The notes under the pieces were generated by a model, which worked only from the letters and a program-made list of their open reading frames with translations, had not been told where the DNA came from and did not search any database. Positions 47,355 through 58,364 of a DNA stretch of 64,000 bases are shown in pieces (positions within the stretch are counted from its first letter, which is position 1; each line of letters opens with the position of its first letter). A program made the translations under genes and the position numbers. This stretch comes from Helopsaltes ochotensis. Taxonomy: Eukaryota; Chordata; Aves; Passeriformes; Locustellidae. The DNA is taken from the NCBI GenBank assembly GCA_013400155.1, contig VXBM01000022.1, positions 1,694,610 to 1,758,609 of the forward strand, written 5' to 3'.

Positions 47355-50334
47355 TTTTTTACTTGTGAGCAGAGACCACTGTCCACAATGTCCTTTCAGA
47401 AATTTGTAGGGAGAAATAAAGTTCCCACAGAAAGGTATTTCCCCCTCTGCATATACATTTCTAAACTCAGTGCACATATAATTTTCCTGGTACTTCTGCA
47501 AGTGTTTGATCCACTGAACACAACAGTAATACTTTCTGATCCTGTACAAATACTAGCCCATAGAACCCACTGTTCACAGACCACTCTAACACACACACAC
47601 ACAAAACTTAAGTGTTTATAGCAGACATTTAATTTTAGTCATAGTATACTCTAGCCTAACCACATTACTGGAGTCTATATTTAACAGCAAGGGCTTGTTT
47701 CTTCATTTTCCAAATGAAGATGATTTTTATGCCTGCTACCTGGCAATCTGAACCTGGAGTTTTACAAATCAAGCTGTGTTAAAAGCTGCTCAGCTTGTAA
47801 AACAAAGCAAGGCAGAAGACTTGCATTCATGAGTTGTCAGAGCCTTCCTTGGCTTCATCAACAAACTAACAAATGAACAAGTTGTGGACATGCATTAACA
47901 GTAAGACAAAGCAGACAATGGAAGTAGACCTGAACTCATCACATTGTCTCATAGTCCACAGGGTTTACAGATGCAACTTTAACAACTGTCACCATTCCCT
48001 TGCCTGTGAATGAGCGAGGAGCATTGAATTTACTGTTTCCTGGCTTTCTCACAGGTGTTTCCTATTCCCAGGCCTCTCCTTAGTTCTTGTATATTTCAGT
48101 AGACACATTTTCCCTGTTTCTGCTTCCATAAACAATCACTGAACGTTGTATTTTGTCAGCTGAGACAAAAGAGACCAATGCACTACGTTGATACAGAAAC
48201 ACCCAGTGCCAGGATATTCCTTTGACCTTCAAAAATAACATCCTTTTTTAATATATATTTCATGTATTACTGTGAGCCGTCAGGTTTTACGATTTCTTGA
48301 TTCAATAAGATTGTACCTTACTTTGTCATAACTACTGCACCAATACTAATGACTATACATTACTTTAAATTAAAATAGTAAAAGAAATGAAACAAGTCCC
48401 ACATCAGCTCATCAGAAACTTGTCAGAGAACTGAGCTGCTTTAGTCAAGAAGACTTATCAACAGAGCTTCCACATGGAAGAACTCTGACCTTTAGCTAGC
48501 ACTATAATTTTTTCTTCGGACTTTGTTCAAAAGATAATCTAACTTTTTCTTTTATGGTAGAGCAAGATAAGCAATAAAATAAATGTCTTCTCTATATAAC
48601 CAAGAATAATTCCTCAGGCAACTGGAAGATATTCATGCTTTAACACATAGGTATTTTGGAAATGGTTTAATAAAACCTAAAAAAATATGATGGTCTGGTA
48701 CTGAATTGTTTTATAAGTTGAATACAGAGATATTTATACATACAATAAAATCATGGCATGACAAAGACACGTCTTTATTCAGCACTTCTATGAATCAATG
48801 ACAGAAATAAATTCTATGATGTCATACAGTTACTCTGTTCCTTCAGAGCAAGAAACAGATCTTTGGATTGCCTTTTTGGGAATGGAAAACATGGTTCTTT
48901 CATAGTACTACTTCTTGGATCAGTGGCTTCCTCATACCTCTCCCTCTTCCCCATGTGAGGTGTAAAAAACTCAATTTTTTTTTTTTTACATAACAAAGCC
49001 TTAGGGAAATTGATCTTTTTAAGTAAGGCACATCTTGGAGCTTTTATTTGTATGCAAATTCAAATGAAATGGATAGTACACTTCTAGAACAGAGAACAGC
49101 ACTGCCAGAGCTGGATTTCTTACCCTTATAAGAGGTTATCACCGTCACTCTTTCATTCTATCTTGCTTTCTAGGTACCTATTGAGTTGTACCTTGTTTGT
49201 GGAGCCACACAATAAACAGGCTTGTTGAAATCCACCCATGCCAATGTGGGACAGAAATGGGCACATGGGCACAGTTAAGAAGAAAGGGAGCTGCTTTGTG
49301 GAAGTCAGTGGCAATTTAAATATATCTCAAATTACCACCTGAGGCAGCTGTTTTGACAGCTTCAGAGTCTCTTTGGCAAAAGTGTCACAGTTCCTTCTGG
49401 TCCCTTCTGGTCTCTTGCTTCCTCTCATTTGTTAATGCTAACCCTGGCAGACTGAACTAATTGTAACAGGTAAACTAGCAGAATAATACCCTTGCCTGGT
49501 TTCCTGCTGCCTTAGGAAGGCGAGAAAGTTCACTGCAGGAGAGGTGGTGAACTCCTGAAACTAGGAGCCAGAAGGTGACATCTGCTAACACCAAGTTTGA
49601 TCAGAACAAAGTAATGAGAAATGCGAAGTGCAAAGGGGCAGTGTTTCACTGAGGCTCTCAGAAGGCAGCGGCTCCGGGTGGGGAGTACCATTAGTCATGA
49701 CCTTACAAAATTTAGACTGGTGAGCAGGGCGGGTTTGGAGACCAACAACTAATTTCAAGTGACTAACTGCTGCCTGTGATCCATAATTTATTTTTCTGCT
49801 TCACGTTAAAGCAAGTAAATCCCAATTTTACTCCATTACTTTGTCTAAGCCAAATAAATCTTCTTAGTATTATAAAAGGGCAAAGGACTGTAATATTCAG
49901 TAAAGGATTCACGTATTGAAATAGATTGCTACAGAAGGGTTAAACAGGATGGATTTGAGAAAAAAAGAAGCAGAGAAACCAAAGCCAACCACATAAGACG
50001 AAACCTGCAGGCAAAACTCCTTTTCATCATGCCATGGCTAGGTAAATCAAAGTACTACTGACTCAATATCCAGATTGTCTTGGGTCCTATGAGTAATTTG
50101 GTTGAACTGTTTGGTTAGGTTTCTACAGTCCAAAGGAGCTTTCAAAGTTACTTCCTTCTGCGTGTCTACAAATACTTTTGCTTTTGATGAAAACCTCTAA
50201 GAGAATGTTGTATGCCTAATAATAGCTGATACAGACAAACTAAGCAGCATTTCTAGGAACACTTCTTATTTAATGGTTACTGCAGTGGAGATGTGCATTC
50301 ATGCAGTCCTCCTGTCACCTTTGTTTGTCTCCAA
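47355..50334. other. Unassigned sequence
   Basis: Contains a short (AC)n run at 47589-47603 and a T13 run at 48975-48987. A moderately CpG-bearing stretch at 49610-49740 has no recognised motif. No gene was recognised. Confidence 0.5.
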
Positions 50335-50382
50335 CAAATCTCCAGAGAACCTTCCGAATTCAGCTGTTCTGTGATTCTGTAA
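50335..50382 (+). mobile_element. CR1 LINE, extreme 3' tail, sense
   Basis: ATCTCCAGAGAACCTTCCG is followed by AATTCAGCTGTTCTGTGATT and CTGT, which is the terminal CR1 tail. Only about 50 bases match, so this is a very short or heavily decayed insertion. Confidence 0.6.
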
Positions 50383-51489
50383 AAATGAATTAAACTATTC
50401 TGGTCTCAAGGCTGCAAATACTCACCAAGCAAAGGGTGATCTGACAATAGGCAGTGTAATTAACTGTATACAATAAATAAAAAAGAAATTCATTGCTGTC
50501 TCTAAAGGATGAATCACAACACCCTAAGACTGGTACGTGAGTAAGCCAGATGAAGCACACACTAGCAGTAATTATTTCTTTCCATAGATTTTTAAGACAG
50601 CACACAGGGACTAGCTGTGACTCAAACATTTAACTCCTACACATATAAAATTGAATGATAAAAAGCTCTCATGTCATAATACAGGCAACTGTATACAGGC
50701 AATACAGGAAATTGTAGACTACCCTACAGCCTGCGTTGACACCTGGACAATAATGATGATTGGACAGATTTCTACTGAGAAATGACCTGTAGTAAAGGTA
50801 GGTATTGTGACCACCAGCACTGCTGTTACACCACTCATGTTGTAGCTCTCTTCTCACCAGTAAACTCGATTTGGTCTTTTAGTTATTTATTCTGGTTTGG
50901 TGTTGGTTTTTCTTATTACTTTTCTTCAGACTGTGCTTCTTGTCACTTCTAGAAACACCCACAGATAATATTGTCTTTCTGACTGAGGCTTTTTCTAGAC
51001 TGGTTCAGGATTAGGTATTCCCCGCCTCTTTAGTCATTAGCCTTCTGCTGATCCAGGACAAATCTGATGTTCATCCATGGTGGGGATACATTCTTAGCTG
51101 CTGACTAGAAATTCAGCAAAGAGTTTGGTAATTAGTAGAGCAGTTTGTTTAGAGACGCTTAAAAAACATGCTCCTGGTTGCATGGAACTGTGCAGCAATG
51201 CTGGTGATGAGCTGTGTGGTGCAGTCTCTGCCATCAGCTGGGGAAAGCACACAAAAGATCTCAACCCTGATGACAGGCTGGAGGCCAAGTGGACATGTTG
51301 GGGAAAGGAGTCTGGGCTGGGGTTAATGGTGGCCTCATCTGTGGGAGGTGTGCTTTGTGGAGGCAGCCAGGTGAAGGGGTTGGGACGTGAGGGGGCTGCA
51401 CACTATCATGGAGAAGGAAGAAAAGAGCACCGGGTCTTCCTGACACCTTACAAACGCAACAGCCTGAGCACACTATGAGTAAGCATGGC
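50383..51489. other. Unassigned, possibly the start of the long CR1 to the right
   Basis: From about 51170 the sequence becomes GC-richer and a 117-codon plus-strand frame (51125-51478) opens. It may be the degenerate first part of CR1 ORF1 or its 5' untranslated region, but I could not match it block by block. Confidence 0.4.
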
Positions 51490-51697
51490 ATGAGGCTATG
51501 CTTGAACCCGTGGTGGGTGGAGACCCCTCCAGAGGGGAAAACTGGAAGCTTATGCCTTCTGACACCAACAGAATGGATCCTCCTCTGCCTTCAGATCCAA
51601 GCTTAAAGTGCCCTAAGAGTCAAAAAATCGGCACAAACTCCACTGGGGAGACTCTGGAGCCTGAAATATGCATTAGCATCAAGATGAAATAGTATCT

Positions 51698-51962
51698 AAT
51701 AGTGGTTGGAGACCCCCTTGCATAGGGGATGGAGCTGCTGCCATAGAGTTTCCTGTTTGCTGTGTTGATTAAGGACATTGTGGAGAAACTGCTGGGGCTC
51801 ATTGTGTCCTCAGACTAATATTTCTCCTTGCTTATCCACACGGGCACTGAGGGAGACCTGGAGCAACTCTAGAGGGTCTACTTTGCTGAAGTGGCAGAGG
51901 TGATGGACATAGGAATCCAGGAAGAATTTTCCACAGTCCTACAGGTGAAAGGGAAAGGCCAA
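51698..51962 (+). pseudogene. CR1 ORF1 esterase-like domain, broken
   Basis: Reading from AATAGTGGTTGGAGACCCC gives a VVGD-type start that corresponds to the GDS nucleophile motif of the SGNH-hydrolase-like domain of CR1 ORF1. In this copy the serine codon is replaced by a proline codon. The HxGTN-type block follows as CCACACGGGCACTGAGGG, then GACCTGGAGCAACTC, and the domain ends at GTGAAAGGGAAAGGCC. Several in-frame stops interrupt it (for example after PLA and after SSD). The domain is thought to help CR1 transposition. This copy cannot encode it. Confidence 0.7.
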
Positions 51963-52060
51963 GTAGAATTGAACATACTCTAATTTACCAGGTGGTTGTG
52001 TAGCTGGTGTCATGATTAGTACTTTGCTTTTTATGACCATGTTGTAAATTCCTTTTTCCA

Positions 52061-52304
52061 TGATAGGGGAACAATTCAGAGGCAGATGTAGGTCACAGTC
52101 AGTATTAATTAGAGCATTTATTAATTAAGCTATTGCTATTAACAGAAGCTAACTACTCACACAGTACATTTCCCTTACACAGTTCACTTACACATACACA
52201 GTTACTAGTCAGAGCAATGGTTTAAGGTAGCTGCTTACTCAGAAGCAGATCATATTGATGTATCCATGGTTTGTATGGAGGCTTTGAGAATAGTCCCTCC
52301 AACA
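52061..52304 (-). mobile_element. Possible small LTR-like insertion inside the CR1
   Basis: This stretch interrupts CR1 homology. Its ends are imperfect inverted repeats: TGATAGGGGAAC on the left, and the complement of the right end reads TGTTGGAGGGAC. Both begin with the TG typical of LTRs. On the minus strand it carries TTAATAAATGC, an AATAAA signal, about 60 bases before its left end. No target-site duplication was seen. A T14 run at 52309-52322 borders it. The call rests on form only; I do not recognise the family. Confidence 0.35.
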
Positions 52305-53869
52305 GTTCTTTTTTTTTTTTTTATCAGCTGTATGTGCAGTCCTGTAACATTTATTTGCATACAGCAGCCCTCACTGCTTCTTGATGCAGCCTGAGATACA
52401 CAACCTATTGTCAATGCTAGTGCAAGCTAATGGCCAAGTACAGATTCAAAAAAACTCACATTCTGAGTTTTTCAGCTTTTGTGGATTCAAAAGGACATCA
52501 CTGATGGATGGACACAACCTCTGTGGAAAAGAGAGGCAGAGGAGAAGAGGAGAGGGCATTCCTGAATACAGAAAGGAGCAGTTTGAGTGTTGCAGTGGAA
52601 CAAGAGTCAAACTGGGTGAAAACTCATGGGTCAGGGTCAGAGAAGAGACCACTGAGGGCAGCACTGTAGTCAGGAAGTGAATGATGCTTCCATTGAGTTC
52701 TTTTAAGCAACTCAAACCAGACTCTGGCTCTTATGGGGGACTTGATCTTCTCTTACATCTTCTGAAGGGGTGATACAACAGGTTGAAAATCTAGGAGGCA
52801 TCTGGAGGGTGTCAGGGAAAACTTATTACCACATATTTTAGGAGGACCAAGCATGATCTTGAACAAGAACTGCTTGGCAGCATGATTATCAATGGCAGCC
52901 CTGGCTGTAGGGACTAGGAAACAGTGGAGTTCAAAATCCCAAAGGGGAAGGAGGAAGCTAAACATACAGAACTCATAATGAGAAGAGCAAGAGTTGCCTT
53001 CCTCAAGGAATTGATACATGGGATCCTGTGGGAGGGATCTTTGAAAGCAAAAAGTGCAAGACACCTGGCAGGTCCTTAAGGGAACCCTTCAAGTGCAAAA
53101 CCAGAATTATCTTAATACTCAGGAAAATGAGCAGATGTTTCAGGAGACCACACTTCTTAAACCAGGAACACAGCCAAGATCCAGTGTTAAAAATAAGCAA
53201 GGGCAAGTCACTAAGAAAAATATAGAAACATTGCTTGGATATGAGGGGGTGGTGAGTTATTGAATGCCTTCTTTGCCTCAGTCTGCCCCTGGCCAGGAGC
53301 TTCACCCATCCTAACCAAGGCCTCTCTCCTAGAGAGAGAATTTAAGAAAAGAACCATATGCAGTGGAAAGGAATAGAGTCAAGTATCTTTAAGAAATATT
53401 TAACCATATAGATCCACAGGATCAGGTGATATGCATCTGACTTCTTGCCATCACCACTGTAAAGCTGTTTTGCACAATTTTTGAAAGACTGTAGAAATCA
53501 GGAGATGTTCTGATGACCGGAGAAAGGTTAATGCTGCATTTGGCTTAAGATTCTGTTGATCTGAGGAACAGCAGTCTGGTCAGACACAATTTAGTCCCTG
53601 AGAATATCAAAGAATATGTCCTTTTCTAGGACAAAGCTGTTCCTGGGCACAAGAAAACAACATGATTTTCACCTTGTGAAAATAAGGTGATTTGGAATAG
53701 GCAGGATGATTATGCCTAGAGTATATCATAGTTAATATATCCAGTGCCAAATGACTTTTATGATGAAATAATATTTCTGAATGGGAGGAGGATAGTGGAC
53801 ATTCCCTGTCTTTTCTTTAGCAAGGCCTTGAGATGTTCCACAGCTTTCTTTACCAACATTGGTATCTAC

Positions 53870-54425
53870 ATAGACGAAATACTGGAGATTTCCACTCATT
53901 TTGACTGGGATGGAGTCAATTTTCTCCACAGCAGCTGTGTTTTGGATTTGTGCTGAAAACAGTGCTAGTAATGCAGGGCTGCTTTAGTTACACCTGAGCA
54001 GGACATACACAGAGTCAAAGCAGATTCTGCTCCTGACATTCCCTCTTCCAGTGAGGCTGGGGGTTTGCACAAGATGCTTGGAGGGATGACAGCCAGGACA
54101 GATGACATCTAGTGACCACAAAGATATTCCAGATCATAGAAGCCTGTGCTCAGCACCAAAATTGAGGGAAGGAGATTGGTAGGGCCTTACTGGGCATTGG
54201 TCAGTTGGCAGTGAGCAAGAAAAAATTCTTTGATTTTGTTTTCCTTTCTCTTTGTTCAGGTCTTTTCCTTACTTTTTTTCCTTTGTCTCTCTTACATACT
54301 ACATTGCTTTTATTTCACTCATGAGTATTCTTCAGTTTTACCCTTCTGATTCTCTCCCCAGAGCTGAGGGTGAGTGAGTGAGCAACTGCATGGGTCTTAG
54401 TTTAACCTGGGGTTAAACCACAACA
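53870..54425 (+). mobile_element. Solo LTR of an avian endogenous retrovirus, nested in the CR1
   Basis: The segment contains blocks shared by an abundant avian LTR family: TTGACTGGGATGGAGTCAAT, then GTGTTTTGGATTTGTGCTG followed by AAAACAGTGCTAG, then TTTTACCCTTCTGATTCTCT and the end GGTTAAACCACAACA at 54411-54425. The right end (CA at 54424-54425) is clear. The left end is uncertain, somewhere at 53866-53903. The usual TATAAA is mutated in this copy. It interrupts CR1 reverse-transcriptase homology, so it inserted after the CR1. No retroviral coding sequence remains next to it. Confidence 0.8.
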
Positions 54426-55045
54426 ATGGAATAAAAAACAATCCAAAAATGGATTAAAAATGTGGGATTCTTCAGGCTAACAGCATACTGGGTTGTAAAG
54501 AAAAAAAAAGACTGCAGCTACTAAGTCAAGGGAAAGGATCAATCACCTCAACTTGGCCCTTGTTAAACCACTCACAGAGGGGCTCCCAACATTGTTTGGG
54601 GCCTCTCAGTATATTAATGACATTGACCAGCTGGTGAGACTTCAGCAAAGGGCCACCAAGATCATCAATAGCTGGAGCACTTGCCTTGTGAAAAGAGGCT
54701 GAGAGAGCTGAGCTTGTTTATCTTGTTCAGAAGAGACAGCTGCAGGGGAACTTAGGGACCATGAAGAAGAAAGTCAGGCTCTTTCCTAAGGTGCAGTGGA
54801 AAAATGAGAAACAGAGTCCATAAACTCAAAAGATGGGATATCTTGACTTTACAAGGAAAACATCATAATTAAGCACTGGAGCCGGTTGCCCAGAGGAGTT
54901 GTATGAACTCCATCCTTGGAGGTGTTCAACACCCAAGAGGACAGAGCCCTGAGCAATACTGTCTGATTGTTGATCCTGCTCTGGCCAGAAGGCTGGAGTA
55001 GATGAGCATGAGCACCCTTCCAATCTTCCAATGATTCTGTGAAAT
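54426..55045 (+). mobile_element. CR1 LINE 3' part, continuation after the LTR, sense
   Basis: CR1 homology resumes with ACAGCATACTGGGTTGTAAA and continues through AGCAAAGGGCCACCAAGATC and GAGGCTGAGAGAGCTGAGC. It then passes GAGCCGGTTGCCCAGAGGAG and CTCCATCCTTGGAGGTGTTC to the tail CCAATGATTCTGTGAA. Some CR1 sequence expected between the reverse transcriptase at 53865 and this part is missing, so a deletion accompanied or followed the LTR insertion. Alternatively this is a separate CR1 copy, but orientation and order favour one element. Confidence 0.9.
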
Positions 55046-55410
55046 GTTCTTTTTCCTCTCCATCAATTGTATGCTGTGAAAAATCGTGGGTAACTCTATG
55101 AATGAGAGTGGACATAACTGCAAATTCCACTCTAATCCATGCAGCAACTGCTCTGGAAATCTGATCTGGCTTTCCAGATTAAATTCTTACTTTCTTTATA
55201 GGTGAGAACCTTAAAAACACATACAAAAAATAATTATTTGGGGAGCAGTATCACTTTCCCTTTGCTAGCCCCTGAAGTATGCCAAGATTACAATCTGTGT
55301 AATTCTAAGACCCCACTGCAGCTGGTAGTTGGATGACCTGCTTCTCACCTTCAAAAAAGAAAAGAAAATCATTAACTAATATTCCCACCAAAAAAACCCC
55401 AAACACACGT
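55046..55410. other. Unassigned spacer between CR1 and the next LTR
   Basis: No recognised feature. An A-rich stretch lies at 55385-55403. Confidence 0.5.
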
Positions 55411-56037
55411 TGTGGTCTGGTCCAGTGGTGAAGGTGCTGCAACCTGCCTGGCTAGAAGCGTCTTCAAAAAGACACCCAGATCGACGGAGGCACAGGCACT
55501 CTCAGGAGGAGAGTGATTCAGCTCCTTGTTGCACTCTCAGGTGCAGAGTGATTTGCTCTTTGAGAGGCTGCCTGAGCAGCAGAGCCGCGTTTGCCACCCC
55601 GGGTGACACAGGAGTAAAGCAGCGAGACGGGGTCTTTCTGATCTCCAGGAGAACTTCTATATTCCATGAGGTCTGGAGGGGAAAAGAGCCAAATGGGCCC
55701 AGGGGAGAGGGATTATATAGGGTAGCCAGGGGCAGGGTTTCACAACTTGGCCAATGGGAAAGGAATTGGGAAAGAAACTAATCCGGGGAAGGATCCCAAA
55801 AGAACCAATCAGGAGGGGTAAAAACCAAGAACAAGGGGAATAACCAATGTGGTATGAAACATTAACATTAAACTCCAAAGGCTCATGGGTTAAAGTATTT
55901 TTTCTCACCTTCAGCCACAAGGAAAACTCTCAAAGGGACTTCCCAAAGGAGAGTCCCTGCAACCTGAGGCAACCTAGGGGCTGTGCACTCTCCATGGGAC
56001 TGAATTGTCCTCTGTGGATGGTCCACGGATCACCACA
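55411..56037 (-). mobile_element. Probable solo LTR, minus orientation
   Basis: The 627-base segment has short terminal inverted repeats: it starts TGTGGTCTGG on plus, and the complement of its right end reads TGTGGTGATC, so TGTGGT is shared and the ends are TG...CA. On the minus strand it has an ATTGG (inverted CCAAT) motif complementary to 55750-55754, followed about 40 bases later by TATATAATCCC near 55719. This is a classic U3 promoter layout. The part beyond the TATA box, 55411-55700, is GC-richer with several CpGs, as expected for R and U5. No obvious AATAAA and no clear target-site duplication were seen. The family was not named. Confidence 0.65.
55713..55719 (-). promoter_or_regulatory. 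TATA box of the minus-strand LTR
   Basis: The complement reads TATATAA. It follows inverted CCAAT motifs (complements of CCAAT at about 55750, 55806 and 55844 on plus). This fits a retroviral U3 promoter, but activity of this copy is unknown. Confidence 0.45.
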
Positions 56038-56040
56038 AGC

Positions 56041-56140
56041 ACCAAAACAAAACAAAACAAAAAAAAACCAAACCAAACCAAAACAAAACAAAAAAACAAA
56101 AAAAAAACCCCACAAAAAACCCACCCCTCTCCCAAAAAAA
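56041..56140. repeat. (CAAAA)n / A-rich low-complexity tract
   Basis: Units of CAAAA, CCAAA and longer A-runs fill about 100 bases, ending in CCACCCCTCTCCC. The tract abuts the 5' end of the minus-strand LTR. Frames of 86-98 codons over it are low-complexity Lys/Asn/Thr or Phe-rich artefacts. Confidence 0.95.
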
Positions 56141-57345
56141 TGAACCAAAATTGTGATGGCAGTCATGGTAGAATTTTATCTTTAGTTATATTAGAACCTC
56201 AAAGCAGAAGGTATTTTCAGGCTATACTGCACGGAGTAACGTGGCGTTTACAATTTAAATCATAATTATCTCTGAAAGCTAATTTAAAATCACTGGCATT
56301 TCATGATGATCATCCAAAGACACAAAAGTCTGTAAAGCAACTAGAGCTTTTCAGGCTTTACAGCAAGACTACTTTTAATGTAATTATAGCAATTAAGACC
56401 CTTCTATTAATAACTTTCTTTTCAGAATAATAAGCCACTTATGTAGTACAATATAAAGAGGCTTCTAATTACAGTGACAACATTGTGATTTCTGAAAACT
56501 GCTTAATAATGTGTGATAAGCGACTGCCAACTTGCATTAAGATGTTTTAGGAATCCTGCATGAACCTGATGTTTGATAATCCTGTTTTGAAGACATGATT
56601 TGAATTACAAATTGAATTTAAAGGAAAATTCAGCATTCTTCTGCCAAGAGTAGTAAAATCTTTATTTGCAGGGCTGAGCAGACCTTTAAAAGCAGAGCAG
56701 CACTTGACAAAATAATTTGTTGTTGTTTGATGTAACTGGCCATCAGATGCTAGGCACACTGGTGACATAAATACTTATTTTAATAATCTCAGTGGATCAC
56801 AATCTTAAGTGAATTATCTGGCTTAAACAAAGCATCCCCTCAATAGGAAAAATAAGGTAATTCATAAGAAATTAATAAATATAAGTTATTTGACTTAACT
56901 AAAATCAGAAAATGATAAGATGTTGAAACTGAGTCTATTTAATTGCTCCAGAGCAAGGTATCTATTTCAGGTATTAATGAAGTTTCTCTCTTGCCGCATG
57001 TGAAGCTCTTGGATTCTTGATTTTTTTTAATTCATTTTTTTCAAATATCATATGGATTTGAGGAAGACTTCATCATTTTTTAGATATGAATACTGAGATA
57101 CAGAAAAATCAGATTTTTCAAGAGATTAAATAAGGTGACTCCTGAAATTTTTTATCCCCAATACATTATTCAGTCTTGGATCCCTTTCAAGTTACTTGAG
57201 CTTAGGGTGAATGGTTGCTAAACTACATGGTATTGACAGGTTTCAAACTGAGCTACCAAATTGTGACATGTTTTTGAGAACACAATTTTTCAAATGCTAA
57301 TACTATTATTATAAGAGACTTAAAAATTATAATTGTCTTAAACTC
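56141..57345. other. Unassigned, AT-rich
   Basis: No gene or repeat was recognised. The 73-codon minus-strand frame at 56547-56768 shows no motif or splice context. Confidence 0.5.
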
Positions 57346-58364
57346 TGTTAAGACCAGCAAAGGACTTTGCCCACTGTAGCAAACTGTGCAAAGAAGAAAC
57401 TGCTTATCTACAACCACTGAAGCTCAGCCCTCCAGATACACGCCTTCTGATTTCAGGAAACTGGACAGTGAGTTAAGCCACCCAACAGGAACTTGAGATA
57501 AGATAAAGGCCATACTATTGTCCAAGAATCTCAGGTCTGAGAAGCAAACAAAGCTGGGAGAGGCCACAGCCCACAGACTCATTTCGTGAGGCCAGGTTTG
57601 CATGCTCTCCTTCCAAAAACAGAGAGGGAGGAGCAGTGGAGTTTTTGGGGAGGTGGTGACAAAGCCTCAGGTCTGCATAAAACAGAGAGGGTGAACATCC
57701 ACTGCCAAAGGCTAAAAGCTGACATTTTGGCGAGATAAGAAGCAGATCCAGTAGAGGCCAAATGGTGCTTTTTACCATACCAGTTGTCTTCCCTTACACA
57801 AACTGGCCCAGTTGTGAAAAATCTCGCCCCCACCCCCCCAGAAGGTCACATTTTCACAGGAAATTCAACTGCCCTGACGTGAGAGGCAGCTGTCATATCT
57901 AGAAGGTGTCGTAAACCACCACCACCCCGGAGGCATGCCCATTACTCATTCCTCAAGCCTTCCACCAGCGGATTGCACTTGATTCACATTTTGCAACAGA
58001 TTCATTGTTGCAAAAGACAGTGTAAAACATCCCCTCACCTCAGGGGAGGTGCTTGGGCATTCCCACCTGTACCTGAACTATATTAACACACAGAACTCTG
58101 TGTTGCACGGGACCCCCAACACCAACAAGCTCAGGGTGAAAAGTACCAACGAGGTGCCACTGGATCCACAGGGCTGGTCTCTTTTTACTTAATTTGTCTC
58201 TCACTCTCCCTCTCTCTCCCGCCCTCTCTTTCCTATTTCTTTCTCTCTCTATTTCACATTTACAGTTAAATAAAATCTGTACTATTGGCTGAAGCATATG
58301 GTCTTACTTGCATCTTAATTCGAGCAAAGGCATCTCTAATAATCATAATAATTGTATTGTAACA
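57346..58364 (+). mobile_element. Probable solo LTR, about 1 kb, plus orientation
   Basis: The ends form an inverted repeat, TGTTA at 57346-57350 and TAACA at 58360-58364. A weak TATA-like ACTATATTAAC lies at about 58077-58087, a CT-rich tract at 58194-58252 and a poly(A) signal AATAAA at 58269-58274, in the order U3, R, U5. Length and layout fit a class III (ERVL-like) or other avian LTR. No 4-6 base target-site duplication is visible at these borders and no retroviral genes are adjacent. Short frames inside (for example 57515-57833 on minus) are LTR sequence, not genes. Confidence 0.6.
58194..58252. repeat. CT-rich tract within the LTR
   Basis: Repeated TCTC, CCCTC and TTTC words, imperfect, just upstream of the AATAAA of the surrounding LTR. 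Pyrimidine-rich stretches at this place are common in avian LTRs. Confidence 0.85.

Larger units (their letters stand above)
51490..53865 (+). mobile_element. Long degenerate CR1 LINE (ORF1 and most of ORF2), sense
   Basis: The order of recognisable CR1 parts is as follows. ORF1 with its C-terminal esterase-like domain lies at about 51698-51962. After an unmatched stretch, the ORF2 endonuclease block appears near 52733 (TTATGGGGGACTTGATCTTC, the counterpart of MGDFN) and the block GGCAGCCCTGGCTGTAGGGA at 52893. The endonuclease-RT linker ends at TTGAATGCCTTCTTTGCCTC (53262-53281). The reverse transcriptase begins at about 53530 and runs to CTTTAGCAAGGCCTTGAGATG at about 53835. Frames are interrupted by stops and indels, so the copy is inactive. 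It is cut by the LTR at 53870-54425 and resumes at 54426. Copies this long are unusual, because most CR1 insertions keep only the 3' end. Confidence 0.85.

Noticed and set aside
55847..56265. Lys/Asn/Pro-rich and Phe-rich frames of 78-98 codons
   Set aside because: They translate the CAAAA low-complexity tract.
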